A stretch of 64,000 nt of DNA. It comes from Cristatella mucedo (lineage: Eukaryota; Bryozoa; Phylactolaemata; Cristatellidae). Positions 12,711-24,690 of this stretch are shown one piece after another (position 1 is the first letter of the stretch; each line of letters begins with the position of its first letter). The stretch lies in contig WPIO01000004.1 of NCBI GenBank assembly GCA_009760855.2, positions 5,285,001-5,349,000 of the forward strand. The letters run 5' to 3'. The translations under genes and the position numbers were made by a program. The notes below the pieces were generated by a model. It was not told the DNA's origin, did no database searches, and saw only the letters and a program-made list of their open reading frames with translations.

Positions 12711-13211
12711 CTCGGCCACCATGAGTGGCGCGCTGAGATTGCCCTTGAGGCGCCACTGCAGAGCGCTTGACAGCCTCGACTGCATCCGCTCCCCGATGGC
12801 GCACTTGTGGCTGTCCGAAGCGGCACCCGACGGCCTCGTGATCTGGTCCTCGAGCAGACGGCCGCTGTACAACACGGACAGGCGCGTTGCGTTGACGTCC
12901 ACGGCCACGCCATAGAACAGCCTCCAGGCGATGTTCGCCAGCTGCTTGCCGGCTGCGGCGGCGGCGTCGTCGTCGGCACCTCCGCTCTGCACGACCACGA
13001 CGGCGTCGCTCCGGTCGGCCGTGCGCAGCTCTCGCAGAACGTGCGAGAGGGCCGCCACGCTCGGCTCCCCCGCCGGCTCACCGCCGCCGACAAACGAAGC
13101 CGCTGCTGCCGCCGAAGCAGCGACGGGCGGCGCTCGGCTGTCGGCTGCGCTGGCCGGGAGCGAGTAGGACAGCACCAGCGCCAGCAGCATCAACGGCGGC
13201 ATCGTGGCCAT
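12711..13211 (-). CDS. First exon of a secreted protein with a vWA-like N-terminal half
   Basis: 167 codons open from ATG 13211 to a strong donor GAG|GTACGT (phase 0). Residues 1-22 are a signal peptide (PPLMLLALVLSYSLPASA). A Gly/Ala linker follows, then SDAVVVVQSGG (aa 68-78) resembles the first beta strand and MIDAS segment of a von Willebrand A domain, with Gln where the first MIDAS Asp should be. LANIAWRLFYGVAVDVNATR and LSVLYSG (aa ~91-117) fit the following helix and second strand. Two N-glycosylation sequons (N107, N158) and one Cys (137) are present. Upstream in-frame ATGs exist (13331, 13253), but the start at 13211 puts the hydrophobic core at the N-terminus. The exon is GC-rich, like a promoter-proximal exon. 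Coding status is fairly convincing; the family assignment is inference. Confidence 0.6.
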
Positions 13212-13860
13212 CGCAGGCCCGTTCGTGGCGGCTCGCTGCTCCCTCGCTGTCATGTCCGTCGGACGTGCGACGGAGCCGCTGCCTTCGACGGAAATGCGGT
13301 GGAGCGATCGGCGTTCATCCCGAGCTTTCACGCTTCCGCGAGCTAATGCGGCGGCGGCCGCCGGCGGCTCAGACGCTGCTATGCTGCCGGTCAGGCGAGC
13401 CGGTCACGAACAACCGCGCCGGCGCCCGCCTCACCGCAGCGCCGCCGCCTTGATGAGAAGGCCCGCCCTCCCTACTGAATAGGGCTGTCCAGGTAATCCG
13501 ATACTACGCCTGAGACGAGCGGAGCAGCCGACCGAGCGGGCGGTGCTCGCGGTACCGGGGTAAGTCGGGCGGTGCGCTGCAGGTCCGCCCGGCACTCATC
13601 GCTGCTCTCCGACAGCGCTGTCGGAAGTGCGCGAGCGCGTCTGGTTACCGAAGCCCGCTTCGCGCACCAGCGTTCCCAGCTTGGGAATTGGCGTCGGCCT
13701 TGCGCTCCCAAGCCGAAGAAGACAGGCAGCCGAGACGTCTAGGCGACGGACAAATTGCGTAACGCCCACCGGCTGCAGGCATCGAGGTTCCAGGCCACCG
13801 GAGCGAGGCACCTCTCAAGCCGCTCGCTCGCAGACTGACTTGACTCGTTCGGGTCGGCGT

Positions 13861-14112
13861 GGCCTCTAGCAGCGCGGCCTCTGGCAGCGCGGCCTCTGGC
13901 AGCGCGGCCTCTGGCAGCGCGGCCTCTGGCAGCGCGGCCTCTGGCAGCGCGGCCTCTGGCAGCGCGGCCTCTGGCAGCGCGGCCTCTGGCAGCGCGGCCT
14001 CTGGCAGCGCGGCCTCTGGCAGCGCGGCCTCTGGCAGCGCGGCCTCTGGCAGCGCGGCCTCTGGCAGCGCGGCCTCTAGCAGCGCGGCCTCTAGCAGCGA
14101 GGCCTCTAGCGG
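13861..14112. repeat. 15-bp minisatellite, 16 full units
   Basis: Tandem GGCCTCTGGCAGCGC. Thirteen inner units are identical; the first and the last two full units carry CTAGC instead of CTGGC. The unit is a multiple of 3, so several frames stay open on both strands, but the encoded Ala/Gly/Ser or Ala/Pro/Glu runs are artefacts. Confidence 0.97.
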
Positions 14113-14261
14113 TGTTGGGCGGGGGTGGGGGTGTGCGGCGACCACGCATCGCGGTCACCGGTCACCGCTTCCTCCCTATGTCGGACCAGGTGATCAGCAA
14201 CAAGTCTACGAGCGGACCAGAATTCCAGTCACAATAAGTGTTTGAGTCTCGAGATCCCTCC

Positions 14262-14830
<569 letters not shown>

Positions 14831-15369
14831 AGAGTCCAGGCCAACGACGAAGGTGGGGCTCGCGAGATTTTCCGAGCGTTTGTCTTTAGCGTGTCACCTT
14901 TAAGCGCGAATCGCTCGGAGGACAGTAGCCGATGCGAGAGCAAAGAGAGAGCGCGAAGGGGGTGTGTGCACCGTGGCCGGCCTGAGTGGTGAGAGGTGAG
15001 CTTGCTCGCGAGGAGTGGAACCCCGGCGCGCCCGCCCGCAGTCCAGACCGCTACACCGCCAGCCCCTGGTAAACGGAGCGGAAGGCCCGCTCGCTATCGG
15101 GTCGATCGACGGGCGATCGCTCCTAATTGCGTGGTCGGTGGCCGAGGGGGCGGAGCCGGTGGGCGGAGGCGGTGAGCGATTCAAAGACTTTCGGGAAACG
15201 GAGCTGATTAAAATCTAGTGGAAGCTGCGGAAGCGCGCCCAAACTTCCGCCTGCAGAGGAGCTGCCACAAGAGCGGCCAGAGGCCAGAGGTGAGAGGTCG
15301 CGGTTGAGGCGGCTATCCTATACGTCGAAGGATATAATCCCGCTAGGGTTTCGTAAGCACTCCTGCCTC
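14831..15369. other. GC-rich DNA, no assigned gene
   Basis: CpG-rich with short frames on both strands. No recognised domain and no convincing exon. Confidence 0.35.
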
Positions 15370-15944
15370 GAATCGATGCGGTTCGCCGCTATTGTCGACG
15401 CAATAATGCTCAGTGGGCTATAACATAGCCGATGTATTCAGATCTCGAACACTGTATACGTTGGTTACAAAAGGCAATTGAGTGAACGGTTCACATTCCG
15501 TTATCGTAATGTCACAGGCTCTCTGCCGGGGGCGGCATACACTTGACGTACGTATGCCACGCATATGGTATGGGAGAGCTCCGACTTCGGTCCTCCGCGT
15601 AGCAACCGCGTGTGCTTCTCAATAAACTGCGGGAGAAGAACGCGAGAGATACATTTTGGCAACTATTAACCTTAACGTCAGGTTAACATTAAAAACGATT
15701 CGTGAGCCTAACCGGAAGCTCACATCCAGTGGCTGGTTTATGGTTCACAGCCTCTAATGGCCCATGAGCATTTACTTCGCTGCACTATCAAGTGAATGGC
15801 CCGTCGGTGGTTATAGCAGCGATGGACCGATGAGGGCATGACGTCTCGAGGTTTGGGGGAGGGGCAATTACTGTGAGGCTTCCGCGTGGCTGTTCTGAGT
15901 AGGAAGCCGTCGAAGCCGGTTAGTGCTGGGAGACGAGTGCCGTG

Positions 15945-16046
15945 ATGGCCCAGGAGGGTAAGGTGCTCGCTCTCCACGACCGAGGCCGCGGGTTCGAATC
16001 CTGCAGTGGGCGATCCTGTATTGCCAACTGCAAGCGACGTGGGGAT
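15945..16046 (+). mobile_element. SINE-A head and body, split by an L2-B insertion
   Basis: GTGATGGCCCAGGAGGGTAAGG with B-box GGTTCGAATCC. The SINE tail resumes at 17544 (CGCTCTTCTGCCGCTATACA), so the LINE landed inside the SINE. Confidence 0.85.
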
Positions 16047-16055
16047 AACCGTTAA

Positions 16056-17534
16056 TGTAATGTAATGTATCTCCGTCAGTAACTCCACAAAGTCATAAAG
16101 ACCATGTGGGTGTTACGCAGGAGAGTTTTGTATAGCGCACTCACAGCCTAAGCGGCTTTCGGTACGCATTCGGTACCCAACAGACTTCGTCTCACGCAAC
16201 AAAGAGAAAGCGGGAAGCATAGCAGAGTTAGGAGAGCAGTTGAGGTAGTGAGTAGCATAGAAGTAGCAGTTCAGAACCGCTGAAAAAGATGTGCCATAGT
16301 CGGCAGTTAGAGAGTAGATGTCGTTGCGTAAGAATTGTGGAAGCGAGTTCCACAGTCTAGGACCTGCAGAGCTAAAGCTTCTGTCGCCAACTGTCTTTAA
16401 GCGGAGGAATGGGACAGCTAATTTACTGTCCACACAGGACCTGAGGGCGCGAACAAGCTGAAACTGATGCAGCAGTTCAGCTAGATACGAAGGAGCCAAG
16501 CCGTGGCGGGCCTTGTGGGTCAGCGTAAGAACTTTGCTCTGTATCCTTTGCTCAACCGGCAACCATCCTAGCTCTTTCAGCAAAGGCGACACGTGCTCAA
16601 ACCGCTGGGACTTGAAGACCAGCCTTGCAGCCATATTCATAGTCAGCTGTAGTGGCATAATAGCTTTCTTTGGTAGCCCAGCCAAAAGGGAATTACAATA
16701 ATCAAGCCGAGACAGAACTAAAGAGCTTGTTAAATTTTTTACAAGCCACTGTGGGAGACAGCTTCTAATCTTGGATAGGGATCGGATGTGATGGCTAGCT
16801 GTAGAGGCAGTCTTCTGAATGAAGCTTTTGAAATTGAGGCAGCTGTCGAACACGACACCTAGATTACGAGCACGTGGTGAAGGTCGCACAATAGCATCAC
16901 CTATTAGAACAGCAAAGCCTCTTAATCCAGCCACACGCTTAGGGTGTCCTATGAGAAGCAGTTCGGTTTTATCGTCATTTAATTTCAGAAAGTTTTCCGA
17001 CATCCAGGATCGAATATCGGCAAGGCAAGCATTCAGTTTCTCAGTTGCTGCAGCAGATTCCGACGGTTTAAATGACAAATACAACTGAGTATCGTCAGCA
17101 TAGAAGTGATATCCTATTCCATGGGCCTTAATCACTTTTCCCAGAGGTTGCGTATAAATAGAGAACAGCAAGGGACCAAGTACAGACCCTTGAGGGACTC
17201 CACATGTGACCCTTCTCGTGTCTGAGACCTGACCCCCACACGACACCGATTGAACACGATCACGCAAGTAGGATTTAAACCACGCCAGTGCTTCGTCTGC
17301 CAGATCGATCGTTGTTCTCAATCGTTCAAGCAGAACTTCGTGATCAATGGTGTCGAAGGCAGCAGACAGATCTAGTAGAGCTAAGGCAGTGACATTCCCG
17401 TCGTCGTTGCCACGTAGAATGTCATTGTTAACACGGAGGAGAGCAGTTTCAGTAGAGTGCTGCCTCTTGAAACCTGATTGAAATGTTTCTGACATTCCAT
17501 TATTTTCAATATGTTCAACTAGCTGCTTAGCAAC
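16056..17534 (-). mobile_element. L2-B LINE with near-intact reverse transcriptase
   Basis: Flanked by a perfect 9-bp duplication AACCGTTAA (16047-16055 and 17535-17543). The minus strand is open for about 470 codons within the element. It runs from the start of the RT (MSETFQSGFKRQHSTETALL), through [37 protein letters not shown], an intact [10 protein letters not shown] catalytic box and [14 protein letters not shown], to the C-terminal region. The wording is typical of the L2 clade. The endonuclease and N-terminal RT parts are missing (5' truncation). The 3' end has a hairpin (CCACAT...GACTTTGTGG on the minus strand) and short ATTAC repeats. Confidence 0.93.
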
Positions 17535-18029
17535 AACCGTTAACGCTCTTCTGCCGCTATACAAATGAGGCTGCTAGATTAGCTATTTCTTTCGAGAGAG
17601 CCTGGCGAGGGCGAGGAGTATCTTTTTTGGTACGTGCTTTCAACCGAGCGTCATTAATTTCCGTGCTTTAACCTGTTCGCATGGATGTCTATAAATTAAT
17701 GACTCAACGCCCAATACATCGTCGTCGGCCATAAGCTCTGTACAAAGCTCTGATGCTCCAATACGCCCGATTTAGATTGAAGCACCACATGAAAAGACTA
17801 GAGAAGTGCAGACCAAATCACGTCTCAAAGCACATTACTTCATCGCTAGCAATTTACGTGTGCATGGGAAAAGCTACCAAGAAGTGCAAGCCTTAGTTGG
17901 CTCTCTTTTTAGGCAGGCCAGTCCACGATTGGACTACGCTGAGGTGAAAGGTCAATGTAACTCTTTTGGACACTTGTATTGGCATTGTATTGATTGATTG
18001 CATTGTATTGATCCAGCAGTCCATCAGAG

Positions 18030-18049
18030 GAGGATCCTCGAGGATCCTC
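18030..18049. repeat. 20-bp perfect palindrome
   Basis: GAGGATCCTC repeated back to back across a CG centre, self-complementary over 20 bp. Confidence 0.9.
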
Positions 18050-18130
18050 GGTCGGAGCTCAGCGCAGCAGCACCTTGTCTCAGCAGCTTGTGACAGGCTC
18101 GCATTGGGGAATAGCAAAAACCAAACATGG

Positions 18131-18623
18131 GGTGGAAGATTGAGCCGTGGCGGCGTGGCACTTCAAAGACCTGCTGAAGATTGAGCGATTGATGCGATCG
18201 AAAGCTTCGGCAGCTCCTCTTCGCTCGCCCTGCACGAGAGGCTCGCGAGAGGTCGCCGTCGAGGTCCCGTGGATCCGCCGCTAGAGGTCGCCTCGTCGCG
18301 TCGGGAAGCGGAGTAGGCGCTCAGTTAGTGCCCGGAAAGAATTCAGTTGGCTGAGACCAAAATCCGCTCGATCGCGAATCAAGCGTTCGTGACGAAAGCG
18401 CCCGCGAGGAAGGGCAGTGCAGCCCACTTTCGAATGAAATTCAGAGGAGCTGAGGGAAGCTGGAAGTTGAGATATCTGTTGATAGACGCATCGGAAGCGA
18501 AAGAGTTGTAAGGAAGAGCCGTGCCGCGGGGGGATCAAGCAAACACAAAAGGAAAAAAGTTAGGGAGGTGACCGGAAGAGGGAGAGAGGGAGAAAGAGAA
18601 AAAAAGACAGAGAGGAAGGTAGT

Positions 18624-18636
<13 letters not shown>
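18131..18636. other. No recognised feature
   Basis: GC-richer, short frames only. Confidence 0.35.
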
Positions 18637-18714
<78 letters not shown>

Positions 18715-18972
18715 TGTGCGTGCGTGCGTGCGTGTGTGTGTGTGAGAGAGAGAGCGAGATAGTAATGTATGTGTGTGTGTGTGCATGCGTGCATGTGAGT
18801 GCGACATAGTTTTGTATGTGTGTGTGAGAGCGATATAGGTGTGTGTGTGTGTGTGAGCGACATAGTTTTGTGTGTATGTGTGTGTGTGTTTGTATGTGTG
18901 TGTGTGTGTGTGCGTGTGTGTGTATGTGTGTGTGTGCGTGCGTGCGTGCGTGCGTGCGTGTGTGTGTGAGGG
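18637..18972. repeat. Compound (GA)n-(GT)n microsatellite
   Basis: (GA)n 18637-18712, then (GT)n and GTGC blocks with GCGACATAG interruptions recurring at about 55-65 bp spacing. Confidence 0.95.
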
Positions 18973-18998
18973 AGAGAGGGGGCAGAGAGAAACCGTCC

Positions 18999-19092
18999 TC
19001 CCTTTGCAGCAAATGTAAAGCGCCTAGAAAGAGATTGAGTTCTCTGAGGACGCTTTATCAAGTGCATTATTATTATTATTATTATTATTAAG
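18999..19092 (+). mobile_element. L2-A LINE, 3' tail only
   Basis: CCCTTTGCAGCAAATGTAAAG, the hairpin, and (ATT)n to 19092. It directly follows the microsatellite. Confidence 0.85.
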
Positions 19093-20846
19093 GGAAGAAG
19101 TACATTCTAGTAGGGCGTACGGCCTTCTTTTCTGCGTCTCACCGTGCCACTCAAGCGAGCGAGATGAGGCTAACTTAAACTTCAGTTATGAGCTCGCAGC
19201 CAGATTCAGGGAGAAACGGCGCACGTATAGCTTGCTTAAGAAAAACGGCCGGCTGCGACAGATGCTATATTAAGCTGATCTGAAAAGAAAGCTTTTTAAA
19301 AGTTACACGCATTTACCTCAACAAGCTGCCAACATGACCTCGATATGCTAAGGATCAATAAGTTGAGAAACGAGTTTTTAGTTTTTGTAAATACGTTGCT
19401 TCTAGTTTACACGTGGTTTAAACAAGGTTTGCATAATAAATTTTTGGAATGCTTTCTTTTACGTGTAAGCCGTCAAAACTTATGACTGCATTCATCACCT
19501 GTTCATTGCAGCATTTGGTGGATCTTTGTGATTCGTCCTTTGTGTGCATGTACCTGCATTTACTATTTACAGAAAATTAAGATAGTGAAACAGAACCAAT
19601 ACATAAAAAGCATTCAGCCACAAATTTATTTCCTCTCTGAATTTCTAGGAGCTACTTTCTCACAAACTCTCGAACCCGACGCTGCGGCTTTAAACTCCAC
19701 TCAGCTGACCCCTGACCTAGCATGGTGGGCCGCGGTGCTCAAGGTCAAAACTGGAGCCGGGTGAAGTGAGATGGCTGTCTGAGGGGCGCCCAGAAAAATG
19801 AGATCACTCAGAGAGCCACGTGTAATGTGAAAGATAATAAGTCCTATGCTGCGCACAATATACTATCGCCAAAGATATGTTTTTACGACAGCTGAGCAGC
19901 TGTGCACTCGATATCCCCCCACTCCAGGAGGTCAGAGGTGCAGGGGATCAGATGTGAAGGAGGTCAGAGATCCAGATCAGAGGTGCAGTATTGAAGGCTG
20001 CGAGTCGATCGATGCCTTCTTCTCCGTCGGCGTTTTCATGTCTTTGTAGTTCTAGTGGTTTTAGTAGTACTTCACTTAGTCTTTGAGTGTCCAGCGTCAT
20101 AAATTACCAGCCCATTTGCAGTTTCCTCCGACTGCCTCCTGGGATGCGACACAGCACACGAAGCGATCTTAGTCTATCGCCAAACCTCTGTTCTAAACTC
20201 GTGTCTATCTCTATGTCCTCACAATGTCTTGAAGAAACTTTTGGATTTTATTCTTCTACTTTGACGACGGCGAGACGTGGTAATACCTGTCAGATTTCTT
20301 GTGAATACCCTCTGCTGGAAAACCTTGCTTCGTGTGATGGAAACTTATTTGGATCCAATTGACTGCGAGAAAACAAAAAATCGCAGGTGTACAACGCAGC
20401 GCAAAATCAAAGAGTTCCAAAGTGGCACCTATCGCAGTATTCATCAAGAAAAGCAGATGGTGGATGTGAACGCTCACTTCTTTGGTCCAAAATGTACAGA
20501 ACGGGAAGTTCCTGTGTTATTTACGAATAATCACTCGTGCCTCTCTTCGCATTGAAGATATGGGCAAAACAACCTTTTTTCAAACACTCGAGGTTATCTG
20601 GTGTCGCTAATTAAATATTAAAGGGCAAAGTTAAATCGACGTTCCCGAGTAGGCATGAGCGATTCACACGCTTTTGTGCACCTTGGAACGACGTCAAAGC
20701 TTCTTTTTCCGAAATCAATGTAGGTCAAACCGACATTTCGCGAATTCACTTTAAACAGTTTCCTCACCACACCCACTTTAATCAAAATCTCGGCACAGGT
20801 CAAGAGTTTCAAATAGGAATTTACTTTCACATCCACTGCTGTATAA
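19093..20846. other. Mostly unassigned; one LINE trace
   Basis: 19507-19546 (GCAGCATTTGGTGGATCTTT then GTGATTCGTCCTT) is a short scrap of the L2-A 3' UTR. Longer open frames near 20080-20550 show no recognised domain. Confidence 0.4.
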
Positions 20847-21020
20847 AAATAATAACACTAAGAGAATTAAAGCATGGACGTACATCCCAAAGAGAACCGA
20901 ATCTCTTCTAGGCGCGTGACATGTACCAAAAAGGTAGCGGGCCAATCGGTGCAGTTAAATCATGAACGCAGTTTCACGACACACAGGCTAGCAAAGAACA
21001 GTTTACTCCGACGGAGCAAA
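20847..21020 (-). repeat. Interspersed repeat R-D, copy 1
   Basis: Shares with 22620-22790 an inverted LINE-like hairpin (AAGAGAACCGAATCTCTT), then CAGTTTCACGACACACAGGC and AGTTTACTCCGAC. Possibly the 3' end of a third LINE family. Confidence 0.6.
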
Positions 21021-22619
21021 GGGTCCGAGGAACATATAGGCTTTTAGCTCTTTTGTAAGGTTGTCAAATCTGATGATGACGTGTTGTCAAATCTGATGAT
21101 GACCAGGTCCATGCATGCTTTGAAACTGCATTGTGGGACAGCCTCGGCTGCTGCGGTGAAGGAAATCAGTGGGAGTTACTAAGGAATTGGACCGAAGCCG
21201 AGGTTTCAGGTCGCACTTTCTCATTCCACGAGCCTCATAATCAGGTTTCCATGCAGGCATTGTTAAGAAGACTTACCACGTTAAGCTGAGAACAGCTAGC
21301 ATGTAGCTAATACGGAACGCTTCGTGAATAGGCAGCTGCAGACTTTCCCAGAGGCCGGACTTTTCGACAGTCTAACGAGGGAGGCATTTCGTTTCTATTG
21401 CATGTTCAAACGCAATTGCTATAAGTAACCATATTAAGAGTTGCCGACGCTTTAAATAAGTTCACATATACACGTCTAAGCTCTTCCTCTGTCAAATGTT
21501 ATTATTAAGCACAATCTTGGCTTTCTGTCCTACGCCGGTGGCAATGAGCTCGACCTATACTTCGACCTTGACCTACCATTCTACCATCCTTAGCCTCGCT
21601 CAGCGTCCAACTCGCCTAGTTTCCCCGAAGAGCCTGCAGCACTAACAATAGCACTCGGATGGCCTACTCTCGTTTCCATGATAAGATAAACCTCGCATCT
21701 ACGAGCAAGCTTGGTGCTACCCACAAGTTAAAAATGCCTCACCCTCCGAAATTAATTCATCTCATTTCGCTACTGCGCCGTCAGCCCGCAGTTTGCCATC
21801 GGATGCGAACGCATTGCCACCACTCTCAAGCGGGCACCAACTTTTAGCTGTAAAGCATTGCCAAAACTAGGGCCTGCTTAGACAAGAGTACTACAACCCA
21901 GGCTAGTTCACGCATCACGTGACGTCACATCTAGATTACTTACGTCTGGCCTAGAGGTCCCTGAGGTCGCCTGAGCCAGTCTACTTTTCCCAACCTCCTT
22001 GCTCCTGCTGCAGTAAGAGCTCTCATTCCGCCGCTCTTCGCTTCCAGTCGTCTCACTTTTCTTCCTCGGACTAAGCTGAACTTTTCTGGGGTCGGGCATT
22101 CGGCTCGTGTCGACCGAAAGCCTAGAGCTCACTTCCGGCTTCGGTCACGACCTACATCACATGACTTAACTTAATTTACGTCGTGGCTAAAGCCGCATTT
22201 GTTCTGGTCTGCTGTCTCTGTACCCCGGTGAATGATACAGCATGTTCAACTGTGTTTTGTGTTCTCAACTGTTCGCGATTGAGTGACCCTACGTTACCAG
22301 GACTCCCAATAACCGCCGAGAAAAACCTAATAGTGGCCGCCTCGTAACGGCCCGAAGCTTAACGCTTCCAGGGTAGCGGTTGTGCACGTTGGTCTTTGCA
22401 AGTTTGCTTTTGCATGCTTGACTAAGCATTGGACCTTGCGTGTCGTTAATCCTTCTTTATTAATTCTCTTGCACAAAAGAATAGCAAGAAGCCATGATAT
22501 AAAACAAGTTCTTTTAGGGCGCAGTGTTGATGATCTATTATTACTACTATTATTAGGAGTACCTGTGATTACCTGCGCCTATTGTCAGCGGCCATATTAT
22601 CCACTATGCCTGTGATCAC
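21021..22619. other. No recognised feature
   Basis: A local direct repeat (GTTGTCAAATCTGATGATGA) occurs twice at 21060-21102. Otherwise unassigned. Confidence 0.35.
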
Positions 22620-22790
22620 GAACAATAAAACATGCACTTACAGCCTCAAGAGAACCAAATCTCTTTTCACGCGCGTGGCATATATAAATGGAAGCGTGTC
22701 AATTGATGTGTAATCAAACAATTGAACACAGTATCACAACATACAGGCTCACAAAAGACAATTTACTCAGACTATGCCTATGATCAAACA
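22620..22790 (-). repeat. Interspersed repeat R-D, copy 2
   Basis: Pairs with 20847-21020: AAGAGAACCAAATCTCTT hairpin, AGTATCACAACATACAGGCT, AATTTACTCAGAC. Confidence 0.6.
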
Positions 22791-23671
22791 GCTTGATTAG
22801 TCATTCTAAGGCAAGCAATTCTGTGATGATAACATTAACATTCTTTTTAATAGCTACCACTCCTGGCACCGGATCGTGAACTTCAAATGCATACTCTGTA
22901 AGATACCTCTTCCGTGATGCACCCTGCAATAGATGCACTCGCAAACTTTAAGCTCCAAAGTGCGATACTTCAGCAGGTTAAAATGACCTAAAAACATTAA
23001 GCAGACTTCAGACTGGTAATCAAGATGTGCATCCGTAATAGCTGACAGTGGCTGAAAGACGCGATTGATACAGAAGCTAGCCTCATCCATTGGCCTCTGT
23101 GAGCAAAATGTCTGCCTCCCCCCCAATCTGTCCTTCCCACTGGACTTAGGAATCTTGTGATATTTCGTCTTATGTTTCCCAGTCGAAACCAATAACGTCA
23201 AAATGCATAATGTACCATGAGCTATCTCTGTACAGGCTCAAATGCTGTCTTTTAGTGGACCTTTTGAAGCGCCACCAACTCCCAAGGTGGCCTTGTAATA
23301 AAAGTTTTAGCAGCACGTCAGTAACGACGGTCGCGCAAGCTCTTGCCATGGCTTGGATGGGCAATTTCCTTTCTGAGAGCATGCCACTTTATCAATCCGT
23401 CAGGCTCCTTTGAAGCCTGACGAACTCTGTGCAAGTGCTGACGCAAGACTTGGCTCTTCGTATTTTGGTGACACCAGACAAACATTTACTCACAGCGAAA
23501 AACAAAGAGAAGATCCTCGAATGGTATGGATACAGGTGGTGCATCCATGCAGTAAGGAGCCTTTGGCTTCCTTGTAATGTTAACTGTAATAATAATAATG
23601 GTAATAATAATATTATCAATGAGTTATTAGTCAAGAGCCCTGAGAGATCTAAATCGCCTTCTAGGCACTTT
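22791..23671. other. Unassigned, with long minus-strand open frames
   Basis: Adjacent minus-strand frames at 22854-23201 and 23170-23382 are longer than the local background but match no family I recognise. They may be a decayed transposon or pseudogene. 23588-23620 is an AAT-rich run. Confidence 0.3.
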
Positions 23672-23994
23672 ACGGCTGTGATAGCCCAGGAGGTAAGGTG
23701 CTCGCTCTTCGCGGCAGAGGTCGTGAATTCGAATCCTTAAGTTGGTGACTCTTTATTGCTAACTTCAAGCGGTGGTTGTAGTCGATAAAAAAAATTCATC
23801 TATATAGCGCCCCAAGAGAACTTAATCTCTATTCAGGCGCTTCACATATGCCTCGGGGCTCGAGCCCACGACCTCAGTCAGACCTTGGTCCGCGGGGCGA
23901 GCACCTTTAACGCTAGACCAAACCGGCTCGGCGATCGATAAGGCTTTTCTGCCGCTAGAGTAAAATGAGGCTGTTAAATTAGCCAAGGTTTTTT
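23672..23994 (+). mobile_element. SINE-A interrupted by a SINE-B
   Basis: The SINE-A head (TGATAGCCCAGGAGGTAAGG, GAATTCGAATCC) ends at 23788 and its tail resumes at 23942 (GGCTTTTCTGCCGCTAGAGT). The gap is filled by an inverted SINE-B. Confidence 0.85.
23789..23934 (-). mobile_element. SINE-B inserted in SINE-A
   Basis: Bounded by TCGATAA (23782-23788 and 23935-23941), a 7-bp target duplication. The inverted tail ATAGCGCCCCAAGAGAACTT, the B-box region GGGCTCGAGCCCACGACCT and the A-box region GCTAGACCAAACC are all present. Confidence 0.85.
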
Positions 23995-24047
23995 ACGCAT
24001 GCTGTAAAGGAAGCGTGTCAATATGGTCTTCAATTCGTCCTGACTGC

Positions 24048-24200
24048 GAGCCGAGCTGGTTTGGCCCAGCGGTTAAGGTGCTCGCCCCGACCAAGGTCTG
24101 GCCGAGGCCGTGGGCTCGAGCCCCGTGGCATATGTGAAGTGCCTGAATAGAGATTAAGTTTTCTTGGGGCGCTATACAAACGAATTATATATATATAAGT
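24048..24200 (+). mobile_element. SINE-B, forward, best copy
   Basis: Head GGTTTGGCCCAGCGGTTAAGG (A-box) and GTGGGCTCGAGCCCC (B-box). Tail GAAGTGCCTGAATAGAGATT then AAGTTTTCTTGGGGCGCTAT, ending in (AT)n. The tail folds like the L2-A 3' hairpin. Confidence 0.85.
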
Positions 24201-24309
24201 TTCGTTATATATATAGGTTTCGAGATTTTGAAAAATCCAAAAATAATCAAACGCTATTTGACCCGCCGAATACAGAATGGAATAATCGAGGCTGTTACAA
24301 ACGCGGTGT

Positions 24310-24690
24310 GCAGTTTCTACGTCCAGTCAGAACTAGAGCGCAAATGCAAAGCTTGTAGCGGCGCTAGTCTCAGCCGACGCGCGACGAATGCTGGTGACCC
24401 TGAACCCTGTAGCGTGGCTATCTACTCGTAGGTGCTGAACACGCAGGTACGCCGACGGTAGTAGGAACGCGGCAGCGACGACGAGCGCTCGTACCTCAAC
24501 ATGTTAAGTCCATATCCATAATGTAGACAATACTAGTTGACAGCACCAGACCGTTACAAGCGTTCAACAGGGGCCATGAAGTACACCAACGGCTCTCCGG
24601 CCTAGAGCTCAAGTCAGCTCAAATGCCTACGCCGAGTCCGGAGTCGAAATGCTTATGTCAATGCCTGCTTATCTCATGGCGCTGGCTGCT
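24310..24690 (+). repeat. Unknown interspersed repeat R-C, copy 2
   Basis: Forward-strand partner of 4120-4500, with the same block order. Nature unknown. Confidence 0.6.

Larger units (their letters stand above)
15370..18130. repeat. Paralogous segment, copy A
   Basis: Collinear with 26260-27690 once insertions are removed. Shared blocks include GCATATGGTATG, GTGTGCTTCT, AGAGATACATTTT, AACCTGTTCGCATGGATG, ACATCGTCGTCGGCCATAAG and GCTAGCAATTTACGTGTGCA. Copy A carries the 1.5 kb L2-B insertion that copy B lacks. Confidence 0.85.

Noticed and set aside
13861-14112. CRISPR array
   Set aside because: Head-to-tail 15-bp units without spacers, in an animal genome.
13627-14245. Ala/Gly/Ser and Ala/Pro/Glu repeat proteins on both strands
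   Set aside because: Translations of the 15-bp minisatellite, whose length is a multiple of three.
15990-16010. tRNA genes suggested by perfect B-boxes
   Set aside because: All B-boxes examined sit in SINE heads or scraps without a pairing acceptor stem; no intact cloverleaf was found.
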